From Pseudomonadota bacterium (lineage in GTDB: Bacteria > Myxococcota_A > UBA796 > SXON01): a stretch of 8,653 bases of DNA. The translations under genes and the position numbers were made by a program. Numbering within the stretch: the first letter of the stretch is position 1; each line of letters starts with the position of its first letter. A model generated the notes under the pieces. It was not told the origin of the DNA, ran no database searches, and saw only the letters and a program-made list of their open reading frames with translations. Below are positions 1-5,334 of this stretch, piece after piece. The stretch is taken from positions 1 to 8,653 of the forward strand of contig SXOM01000572.1 in the NCBI GenBank assembly GCA_005776735.1, given 5' to 3'.

Positions 1-331
1 CATCACCGGCCTCGCGTGGTCGGGCCGCGGCAAGATCACCCGCGTCGAGGTGAGCAGCGACGGCGGGGCGAGCTGGTCCGACGCCGAGCTCCTCGGTCCC
101 GCGCTCCCCAAGGCGCACGTGCGCTTCCGGCACCAGTGGCGCTGGGAGGGCGGCGAGGCCGTGCTGGTGAGCCGCGCCACCGACGAGACCGGGTACGTCC
201 AGCCGACGATGGCGGAGTTCGCCCGGGTACGGGGGCACGGCACCGACTACCATTTCAACTTCCAGAAGGCGTGGCGGGTCGGCGCCGACGGCGCGGTCTT
301 CTTCCGCCCCGAGCCCGAGGCTGCCCCATGA
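1..331 (+). CDS. soxC: SoxC-type sulfite dehydrogenase molybdenum subunit, C-terminal part
   Basis: This is the last 109 codons of a gene entering from the left edge, with its first full codon at base 2. The translation has the hallmarks of the SoxC/sulfite oxidase dimerisation domain: ITGLAWSGRGKITRVEVS, then DGGASW, a KAHVRFRHQWRW stretch and SRATDETGYVQPT. SoxC carries the molybdenum cofactor and works with cytochrome SoxD in the periplasm to oxidise sulfane sulfur bound to SoxY during thiosulfate oxidation. The Mo-binding catalytic domain lies outside the window, so its cysteine cannot be checked. The stop TGA at 329-331 overlaps the ATG of the next gene (ATGA), which implies translational coupling. 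A SorA/SorT-like sulfite dehydrogenase is possible, but the SoxD-like partner favours SoxC. Confidence 0.88.
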   Translation, partial: ITGLAWSGRGKITRVEVSSDGGASWSDAELLGPALPKAHVRFRHQWRWEGGEAVLVSRATDETGYVQPTMAEFARVRGHGTDYHFNFQKAWRVGADGAVFFRPEPEAAP

Positions 332-909
332 TCGTCCTGATGCTGGCCTGTGCGACGCCCGCGCCCGAAGCCGGGCCGGAGCCGGTCGCGACCGCGTCGC
401 CGCGGCCGTCGCCGCCGGAGCGCTACGCGCTCGGCCGTGCGGCCACCCCGGAGGAGGTCGCGGCCTGGGACCGCGACGTCGATTCGAGCTGGAACGGCCT
501 GCCTGCCGGCAAGGGCACGGCCGCCGAGGGGAAGGCGCTCTACGCGGCGAAGTGCCTGATGTGCCATGGTCCCGACGCCAAGGGCGGTCAGGGGTGGCTC
601 GGGCCGAACCTCGTCGCCAAGGAGCCGGTCTCGGGATTCGGCGCGGACTACCACCCGCCGCGGACGGTCGGGAACTACTGGCCGTACGCATCGACCGTCT
701 TCGACTACATCTACCGATCCATGCCGCAGACGGCGCCTGCGTCGTTGTCCGCGGACGAGACCTACGCGTTGGTGGCGTTTCTCTTCGCGGAGAACGGGAT
801 TGTGGCGGCGGACGCGACGCTGGACCAGGACAGCATCAAGCAGGTGGTTATGCCGGTGCAGGACAAGTTCGTCGAGGACGACCGCCTCGGCACCAACCAG
901 TTTCGCTGA
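328..909 (+). CDS. soxD: SoxD-type monohaem cytochrome c, probable lipoprotein
   Basis: A 193-residue c-type cytochrome that should take electrons from SoxC. Residues 76-80 are CLMCH, the haem attachment site. Met132 in SMPQTAP is the likely distal ligand, inside a SoxD-like stretch (RTVGNYWPYAST, FDYIYRSMP). The C-terminus also looks SoxD-like (VVMPVQDKFVEDDR). The ATG at 328 has GAGG seven bases upstream and overlaps the soxC stop. From this start the leader is only MIVLMLA before Cys8, a lipobox (LMLAC) with no positive charge, followed by a Pro/Ala/Glu-rich linker to about residue 32. A GTG at 271 would give a longer arginine-rich leader but would overlap soxC by 61 bases. Known SoxD proteins such as that of Paracoccus are about twice this length with two haem domains; only one CxxCH is present here. 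The family call is firm; lipidation is inferred. Confidence 0.85.
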   Translation: MIVLMLACATPAPEAGPEPVATASPRPSPPERYALGRAATPEEVAAWDRDVDSSWNGLPAGKGTAAEGKALYAAKCLMCHGPDAKGGQGWLGPNLVAKEPVSGFGADYHPPRTVGNYWPYASTVFDYIYRSMPQTAPASLSADETYALVAFLFAENGIVAADATLDQDSIKQVVMPVQDKFVEDDRLGTNQFR

Positions 910-916
910 GGTGGGG

Positions 917-1486
917 ATGGCGGAGTCGACCAATGTGCTCACGCACAAGCGCTGGAGCCCCTACGCAGTAGGAGCCGGGATCGGTGTGCTGTCGTGGATC
1001 ACCTTCCTCACGATGGACAAGGCGCTCGGCACCTCGTCGTCATTTGTGCACGCGGTCGGCCTCGCCACGTGGTTCGGCGCGCCCGGCGTGGTGAGCGGGG
1101 AGGGGGCCAACGCCTACCTGGCCAAGGAGATCAGCGCGAAGACGCCGATGTTCGATTGGCAGGTCTTCCTGGTCATCGGGGTGGCCATCGGTGCGTTCGT
1201 TTCGAGCCGCCTCAGCGGCGACGCGGTGAAGGAGTGTGTCCCGGGCCTGTGGTCGTGGCGGTTCGGACCGAACAAGGCCGTCCGGTACGTCGGTGCGTTC
1301 GTCGCGGGCCTGGTGATGATGTTCGGCGCCCGCCTCGCCGGCGGCTGCACTTCGGGGCACGGAATCTCCGGCGGGCTGCAGCTCGCGGTGTCGTCGTGGG
1401 TGTTCTTCCTGTGTACCTTCGCGGCGGGCGTCGTCACGGCGTTCGCCCTCTTCGGCATCAAGGGGCGTGCGCATGTCCTGGATTGA
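917..1486 (+). CDS. YeeE/YedE-type sulfur transporter, N-terminal half protein
   Basis: A 189-residue membrane protein resembling the first half of YeeE/YedE (PF04143) transporters, the family that includes the thiosulfate importer TsuA. Hydrophobic segments lie at about residues 14-33, 75-93, 124-143 and 154-181. The signature GGCTSGHGISGG has Cys144, at the position of a pore-lining cysteine in this family; Cys107 and Cys166 are also present. The ATG at 917 follows GAGGTGGGG directly, only seven bases after the soxD stop. The protein has one repeat unit and presumably pairs with the next gene product, as in PmpA/PmpB-type and SoxT-like systems. Next to soxCD it probably moves thiosulfate, sulfite or another small sulfur species across the inner membrane. 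Substrate and direction cannot be read from the sequence. Confidence 0.82.
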   Translation: MAESTNVLTHKRWSPYAVGAGIGVLSWITFLTMDKALGTSSSFVHAVGLATWFGAPGVVSGEGANAYLAKEISAKTPMFDWQVFLVIGVAIGAFVSSRLSGDAVKECVPGLWSWRFGPNKAVRYVGAFVAGLVMMFGARLAGGCTSGHGISGGLQLAVSSWVFFLCTFAAGVVTAFALFGIKGRAHVLD

Positions 1487-2033
1487 CTCCCCCGCCAACA
1501 TCGTGGGCGGCCTCCTGGCCGGCGTGGTCTTCGGCTTCTTGCTCCAAAAGGGGCAGGTCACCAAGTACCGGGTGATCGTGGGTCAGTTCCTGTTCACCGA
1601 CAACACGGTGCTCAAGATCATGCTCAGCGCCATCGTCGTCGGCTCGGTCGGGGTCTACGGGATGCTCGGCCTCGGGCTCATCGAGCACCTGCACATCAAG
1701 GCCGCGACGCTCGCTGCCAACGCGCTCGGCGGGCTCATCTTCGGGGTGGGGATGTCGAGCCTCGGCTACTGCCCCGGCACCGGCGTCGGGGCCATCGCCG
1801 AGGGGTCGCGACACGCGGCGTGGGGCGGGCTCGGGATGCTCTTCGGGGCCGCGGCCTACACCTTCGCCTACCCCGCGATCTCCGGCATCCTCGAGGTCGC
1901 CGACTACGGGAAGGTGTCCTTGGCCGACGTGACCGGGGTGTCGCCGTGGGTGTGGGTCGCGTTCTTCGCGGTGGTCAGCGGCGCGGTTTTCGCCCTGATC
2001 CACAAGATCGAAGCCAAGAAAGCGCCAGCGTAG
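1473..2033 (+). CDS. YeeE/YedE-type sulfur transporter, C-terminal half protein
   Basis: A 186-residue membrane protein matching the second half of a YeeE/YedE transporter. Five hydrophobic segments are visible, at about residues 7-23, 44-68, 72-95, 108-131 and 156-176. The signature SSLGYCPGTGVGA has Cys100, the likely counterpart of the second conserved cysteine that passes thiosulfate along the pore in TsuA. I chose ATG 1473 because AGGGG at 1461-1465 lies seven bases upstream; the in-frame GTG at 1467 is too close to that site. The gene overlaps the end of its partner by 14 bases in another frame, so the two halves are probably made in equal amounts and assemble together. The lysine-rich tail (HKIEAKKAPA) is probably cytoplasmic. 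It appears to be the last gene of the sox-linked unit. Confidence 0.82.
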   Translation: MSWIDSPANIVGGLLAGVVFGFLLQKGQVTKYRVIVGQFLFTDNTVLKIMLSAIVVGSVGVYGMLGLGLIEHLHIKAATLAANALGGLIFGVGMSSLGYCPGTGVGAIAEGSRHAAWGGLGMLFGAAAYTFAYPAISGILEVADYGKVSLADVTGVSPWVWVAFFAVVSGAVFALIHKIEAKKAPA

Positions 2034-2039
2034 GGCGCC

Positions 2040-2084
2040 GCGCCGCGACCGGCCGCTCCGAGCCGCAGGGCGGCCGCGCGGCGC
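2040..2084. terminator. GC-rich hairpin at convergent gene ends (possible terminator)
   Basis: Seven bases after the transporter stop there is an inverted repeat. GCGCCGCG (2040-2047) plus CGGCCGC (2050-2056) pairs with GCGGCCG (2070-2076) plus CGCGGCGC (2077-2084), giving 15 base pairs with a two-base bulge and a 13-base loop. It sits between a + strand gene end and the - strand helicase remnant, where a two-way terminator would make sense. There is no T-run, so it would have to act as a U-less hairpin or as an mRNA 3'-end stabiliser. Chance self-complementarity is common at this GC content. Confidence 0.35.
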
Positions 2085-2095
2085 GCTCCCACTCC

Positions 2096-2545
2096 GCCGG
2101 TGCCGTCGAGCACCGCCGAGGCGAGGTCGCGCTTCTTGGTGTGCATGGCGATGACCTGCTCTTCGAGGGTGCCGAGCGCGACGAGGCGGTAGACCGTGAC
2201 CTGGCGGGTTTGCCCGATGCGGTGGGCCCGATCGGCGGCCGAGCTCGGCGAGGCGGTTCTCGATCGGGGTGCCGGAGAGCGCGATGCGCGCGTCGGCCTG
2301 CACGGCGGCGACCGCGCGGGCGCGTTGCGTCTCGTGGTTCTTGACCGCCTGCGCCTCGTCCACCACCAACGTCGCGAACGGCCCGGTCAGCACGGCAGAG
2401 TCGCGGACCAGGACGTCGTAGGTGGTGACCACCACGTGGCCGGGGCCGAGGTGGGTCAGCGCGTCGGGGCGGTCGTCGCCGTGGTGGAAGTGAACCTGCA
2501 ACGACGGCGCGAACCGACGTGCTTCGCGCACCCGATGAGGGCGGG
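2096..2545 (-). pseudogene. Decayed SNF2-family helicase remnant
   Basis: Three collinear fragments of a SNF2/RapA-type helicase lie in different frames. Fragment 1 (about 2545-2534) reads PALI, the strand before motif Ia. Fragment 2 (2528-2241) reads from REARRFAPSLQVHFHHG through TTYDVL, motif II DEAQAVKN (from 2360) and motif III LSGTPIENRLAEL. Fragment 3 (2233-2096) is motif VI and its tail: DRAHRIGQTRQ, VYRLVALGTLEEQVI, then LASAVLDGTG. Motif I (GxGKT) is absent. About a dozen residues are missing between fragments 1 and 2. The C-terminal helicase domain between motifs III and VI, normally well over 100 residues, is replaced by seven bases with a frame change. No intact start or proper C-terminus is visible. 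It cannot make a working ATPase. Real decay is the simplest reading, but a misassembled repeat would look similar. Confidence 0.8.
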
Positions 2546-2639
2546 GATGGTCGGCGCCATGGCGCCGGCCGCCAACCCGCCGGGCGCGCGCCGGCGTCGG
2601 CTCGCTTCGGGACGGTCGCGGCGCGCCCGCCCCGGGCAC

Positions 2640-3536
2640 TCACCCGTGTCGTCGGTCGGCCTCGACCGCGCCATCGGTGTTCGCCAACGCCGCGATGCGG
2701 GCGATGATCCACTCGGCGAGCTCGACGTACTGACCCGCGCTGCGGGCGCCGGCCTCGAAGCTGTAGACGTCCTGGCCCGCGAGCTGCGCCTTTCCGAGCG
2801 CGGCGTCGGCGCCGATCTGCACCGGAGACAGGAGCTCGCCCCAGTTCTCGACCAGGAGCTGCTCGATGAGTTGGTTGGTGGCGCCGTTGCGTTGGTCGAC
2901 CCGCGTGAGGACCAGGCCGAGCACCTCCAGCGCCGGGTTGAGGGCGGCGCGCACTTCGCCGACGGCGCCGAGCACCCCCTCCACGCCCGACACCGCCAGC
3001 ATGGAGGGGTTGCACGGGACCAGGACGGCGTCGGCCGCCACCAACGCGTTGATGGTGAGGTTGCCGAGATTCGGCGGGCAGTCGAGCAGGATCACGTCGT
3101 AGTGGGTGCGGCTGATGCGGAGCAGCTCGCGGAGCACCAGCTCCTTGCCGATGCGCGTGGACAGCCGGTTCTCGGCGCGGTTGAGCTCTGGACACGCGGG
3201 CGTGGCCTCGAGCCCGGGGATGGACGTGCCGACCGCCACCTCCGCGACCTCGCGGGTGGTCGGCTCCTCGAGGAGCTCGGCCAGCGAGTCGCCGCCCTGG
3301 TTGAGCTGCTGCCGCAGCGACAATGCCACGTGCGACTGCGCGTCGAGGTCGACCAGGAGCACCTGCTTGTCGAAGTAGCGGGCCAACGCCGCGCCGAGCG
3401 TCACGGTGGTCGTGGTCTTCCCGACACCGCCCTTCTGGGCCGCGACCGCGACGACGAAGGCCTTCCGGTCGCCGGGCTGGAGCGACTTCGCCGCGACGCG
3501 ACCGGAGAACTGGACCGAACCCATCGAGAGCCGCAT
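2640..3536 (-). CDS. ParA/Soj-family ATPase
   Basis: A 298-residue P-loop ATPase of the ParA/MinD superfamily. The deviant Walker A motif is KGGVGKTTTT at residues 35-44, with signature Lys35 and catalytic Lys40. Walker A' is LVDLDAQ (61-67) and Walker B is VILLDCPP (148-155). ParA proteins form ATP dimers on DNA and position chromosomes, plasmids or large complexes. No ParB gene and no parS-like site is visible, so it may be an orphan ParA that positions other cargo, or its partner lies elsewhere. About 25 residues precede the core fold. ATG 3536 is preferred over the ATG four codons later because AGG lies six bases upstream of it. It follows the thioesterase gene on the same strand after 72 bases and has its own promoter-like palindrome. 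Its stop touches the helicase remnant. Confidence 0.88.
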   Translation of the reverse strand: MRLSMGSVQFSGRVAAKSLQPGDRKAFVVAVAAQKGGVGKTTTTVTLGAALARYFDKQVLLVDLDAQSHVALSLRQQLNQGGDSLAELLEEPTTREVAEVAVGTSIPGLEATPACPELNRAENRLSTRIGKELVLRELLRISRTHYDVILLDCPPNLGNLTINALVAADAVLVPCNPSMLAVSGVEGVLGAVGEVRAALNPALEVLGLVLTRVDQRNGATNQLIEQLLVENWGELLSPVQIGADAALGKAQLAGQDVYSFEAGARSAGQYVELAEWIIARIAALANTDGAVEADRRHG

Positions 3537-3570
3537 GGAGCACCTGCCAGGGGCAACGTCTCACATCGGA

Positions 3571-3584
3571 CTTGACATGTCAAG
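3571..3584 (-). promoter_or_regulatory. Perfect 14-bp palindrome with a consensus -35 hexamer, upstream of the ParA gene
   Basis: CTTGACATGTCAAG reads the same on both strands and contains TTGACA, the exact sigma-70 -35 consensus. On the - strand TTGACA (3583-3578) points at the ParA gene, whose ATG is 41 bases beyond it. The best -10 candidate at 17-base spacing is GACGTT, which is weak. A symmetric site over a -35 box suggests an operator for a dimeric repressor or activator, possibly ParA autoregulation. The symmetry is certain; the function is inferred. Confidence 0.5.
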
Positions 3585-3608
3585 GGTTCGGGGCGGGAAC
3601 GCTGCGCC

Positions 3609-4040
3609 TCAGGCCTTCTTGCGCAGGTGGAAGTCGACGGTGAGCTCGGCCACGACCTCGCCGGCGTCGTTGCGGACGTCGACGCGGACCGGCACGTCGA
3701 CCTTGCCCGCCGACTCGACCGCCGCGACCGCCGCCACCACCTCGGCATCGGTGATGCGCGCCGACGCGCTGCACGCGCCCGTGCCCGGCTTGCGGTACCG
3801 GATGGCGAGGCCCTTGGCGAGCAGGAGGTACCCGCCCAGGCGCGGCTCGAGCAGGAGCGCCATGCCCCCGGCCGTTTCGCCGACGAGCACCAGCGCGGCG
3901 GCGTGGACGGTGCCCACGTGGTTCTGGTTCTTCTTGTCGTTGGGGATGCGTACGACGGCGTGCCCGGGCTCGGTGTGGACGAGCTCGAGGTCGGCGCGGT
4001 GGGCGAAGGGAACGGTGGCGAGGAGGGCGGCGGCGTCCAT
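3609..4040 (-). CDS. Hotdog-fold thioesterase-like protein (DUF4442/PaaI type)
   Basis: A 143-residue single-domain protein. Residues 38-59 read NQNHVGTVHAAALVLVGETAGG, the hotdog-fold signature of DUF4442/PaaI-like proteins. It starts with the Asn and GTVH stretch and runs into the long central helix carrying Glu55, the usual catalytic acid position. A beta-rich C-terminal half follows (IRYRKPGTG, then VDVPVRVDVRNDAGEVVAELTVDFHLRKK). Related enzymes hydrolyse acyl-CoA thioesters, but the substrate here is unknown. There is no signal peptide, so it should be cytosolic. The start is 43 bases from the divergent rlmN start, and the shared gap holds an inverted repeat. It lies upstream of the ParA gene on the same strand with no obvious functional link. 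Confidence 0.78.
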   Translation of the reverse strand: MDAAALLATVPFAHRADLELVHTEPGHAVVRIPNDKKNQNHVGTVHAAALVLVGETAGGMALLLEPRLGGYLLLAKGLAIRYRKPGTGACSASARITDAEVVAAVAAVESAGKVDVPVRVDVRNDAGEVVAELTVDFHLRKKA

Positions 4041-4050
4041 GGCCGCTGGC

Positions 4051-4071
4051 CTAACCCGACCGGGCGGTTAG
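4051..4071. promoter_or_regulatory. Inverted CTAACC...GGTTAG repeat between divergent genes
   Basis: CTAACC (4051-4056) and GGTTAG (4066-4071) form 6-bp inverted arms in the 43-base gap between the divergent thioesterase and rlmN genes. Read in each direction, GGTTAG lies 10 bases before the thioesterase ATG and 12 bases before the rlmN ATG. It could be a pair of -10-like elements giving very short leaders, or an operator shared by both genes. Neither start has a good Shine-Dalgarno sequence. The symmetry is seen; its role is inferred. Confidence 0.4.
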
Positions 4072-4083
4072 CCCCTCGGACCC

Positions 4084-5235
4084 ATGCCCGAGTTCCGCCG
4101 CGCCGACGGGCGCATCGACATCAAGAGCCTGACCCTCCTCGAGATCGAGGCGGCGCTGACCGGCCTCGGCAGCGAACGGTTCCGTGCGCTCCAGGTCTAC
4201 AAGTGGTTGTGGCAGCGCGGGGTGCGCGAGTTCGACGAGATGACCAACGTCGCCAAGGCGGTGCGCGCATCGCTCGCCGAGCGCTTCTACATCCCGTTCC
4301 TCGACGTGGTGGCGGTCCAGAAGTCGATCGACGGCACACACAAGTTCTTGTGGGCCACCGAAGACGGCCACCGCATCGAGTCGGTGATGATCCCCGACGA
4401 CGAGCGCAACACGCTGTGTGTCAGCTCGCAGGTGGGCTGCGCGATGGCGTGTACGTTCTGCCTGACCGGCGACCTCGGGCTGCGGCGGCACCTCAAGCCG
4501 AGCGAGATCGCCAACCAACCCTTGCAGGTGCGCCAGAAGCTCGACGAGCAGGCCCGCATCTCCAACATCGTCATGATGGGCATGGGTGAGCCGCTCCACA
4601 ACCTCGACAACCTGCTCCCCGCCTTGGAGATCTACCTCGACGAGCAGGCCCTCAACTTCAGCCACCGCAAGATCACGGTGTCCACCGTGGGGCTCGTGCC
4701 GCAGCTCCAGAAGCTCGCCGAGGCGCTCCCGGTCAACCTCGCGGTGTCGCTCAACGCGACCACCGAGGAGCAGCGTCGGCAGGTGATGCCCATCACGCGG
4801 AAGTACTCGATGGAGGCGCTCCTCGCCGCGTGTCGCGACCTGCCGCTCAAACACGCCAAACGGATCACGTTCGAGTACGTGATGATGGCGGGGGTCAACG
4901 ACAGTCCGGCCGACGCGGTCCGCCTGGTCAAGCTGATGCGGGGGATCAAGTCCAAGGTCAACCTGATCCCCTACAACGAGAACCCCGACCGGCCGACCAT
5001 CCGGCGCCCCGCCGACGCGGTGGTCAAGGGCTTCCAGCACCACCTCGTCACCCACGGCATCCAGGCGAGCGTTCGCGTCACGCGCGGGCGCGACATCTCG
5101 GCGGCGTGTGGTCAGCTCGGCAAGGCCGACCCCGACAAGGCGCGGGTCGACGAGGATCGCATCCAGGCGATCCGCATCCGGCGGGAAGGCGAGGGGTACG
5201 ACGCCAGCCGGTTCGCGTTCGACGACATCGTGTAG
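4084..5235 (+). CDS. rlmN: Dual-specificity rRNA/tRNA adenine-C2 methyltransferase RlmN
   Basis: A 383-residue radical-SAM enzyme that methylates C2 of A2503 in 23S rRNA and, in E. coli, A37 of certain tRNAs. The [4Fe-4S] motif is C119-AMA-C123-TF-C126, preceded by NTLCVSSQVG. Both mechanistic cysteines are present: Cys112 (equivalent of E. coli Cys118) and Cys342 in ISAACGQL (equivalent of Cys355, which carries the transferred methyl). MMGMGEPLHN at 164-173 is the SAM-binding glycine motif, and VSLNATTEEQR and NLIPYNENP follow as expected. The N-terminal part (RALQVYKWLWQRGV) is the RNA-binding helical domain. Length is normal. The C-terminus has a small extension (DPDKARVDEDRIQAIRIRREGEGYDASRF). 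ATG 4084 has no clear Shine-Dalgarno site. Presence of both cysteines supports RlmN over Cfr-independent relatives that lack the methyl-carrying residue. Confidence 0.95.
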   Translation: MPEFRRADGRIDIKSLTLLEIEAALTGLGSERFRALQVYKWLWQRGVREFDEMTNVAKAVRASLAERFYIPFLDVVAVQKSIDGTHKFLWATEDGHRIESVMIPDDERNTLCVSSQVGCAMACTFCLTGDLGLRRHLKPSEIANQPLQVRQKLDEQARISNIVMMGMGEPLHNLDNLLPALEIYLDEQALNFSHRKITVSTVGLVPQLQKLAEALPVNLAVSLNATTEEQRRQVMPITRKYSMEALLAACRDLPLKHAKRITFEYVMMAGVNDSPADAVRLVKLMRGIKSKVNLIPYNENPDRPTIRRPADAVVKGFQHHLVTHGIQASVRVTRGRDISAACGQLGKADPDKARVDEDRIQAIRIRREGEGYDASRFAFDDIV

Positions 5236-5254
5236 GCCCGCCGCCATCGCCCGG

Positions 5255-5280
5255 GAGGTGGCGCGCCGCGCGCCCGCCTC
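5255..5280. terminator. Hairpin-forming palindrome after rlmN (possible terminator)
   Basis: Twenty bases after the rlmN stop, GGCGCGC (5260-5266) and GCGCGCC (5268-5274) are perfect inverted arms around one central C. They are flanked by GAGG (5255-5258) and CCTC (5277-5280), which can extend the stem across small bulges. No T-run follows. It could end rlmN transcription before the lipoprotein pair, which has its own -10-like element, but GC-rich chance palindromes are frequent here. Confidence 0.3.
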
Positions 5281-5321
5281 GGCTCGGGTCCAGGCCGGTC
5301 GCGGCGCGGCGCCCATGGGGC

Positions 5322-5327
5322 TACACT
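5322..5327 (+). promoter_or_regulatory. -10-like TACACT just upstream of a lipoprotein start
   Basis: TACACT fits the TANNNT -10 pattern and lies seven bases before the ATG at 5335. That spacing would put the transcription start at or within a base of the initiation codon, giving a leaderless mRNA. Consistently, no Shine-Dalgarno sequence lies at the proper distance. No -35 hexamer is recognisable. Confidence 0.4.
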
Positions 5328-5334
5328 GCCGCGC

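Noticed and set aside
271..330. Alternative GTG start for the SoxD gene with an arginine-rich leader
   Set aside because: It would overlap soxC by 61 bases. The ATG at 328 has a good ribosome site and a coupled ATGA junction. The RRRRR stretch is a by-product of the soxC frame.
2096..3536. ParA plus SNF2 helicase as a defence or mobile-element module
   Set aside because: The helicase is non-functional. No nuclease, methylase, recombinase or repeat boundary accompanies it, so adjacency alone does not support a system.
2196..3575. 459-codon open frame on the + strand across the helicase remnant and the ParA gene
   Set aside because: It mirrors the ParA coding frame on the opposite strand and has no family motif.
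3572..3600. TTGACA on the + strand as a promoter into the region antisense to the thioesterase
   Set aside because: No -10-like sequence at 16-18 bases and no + strand gene follows; the hexamer is there because the site is palindromic.
2640..3608. parS-like centromere sites near the ParA gene
   Set aside because: No match or near match to the TGTTNCACGTGAAACA-type palindrome was seen.
4051..5316. 421-codon open frame antisense to rlmN
   Set aside because: Its translation is rich in Arg, His, Val and Leu with no recognisable domain, and it is fully opposite the unmistakable rlmN. Long antisense frames are expected at this GC content.
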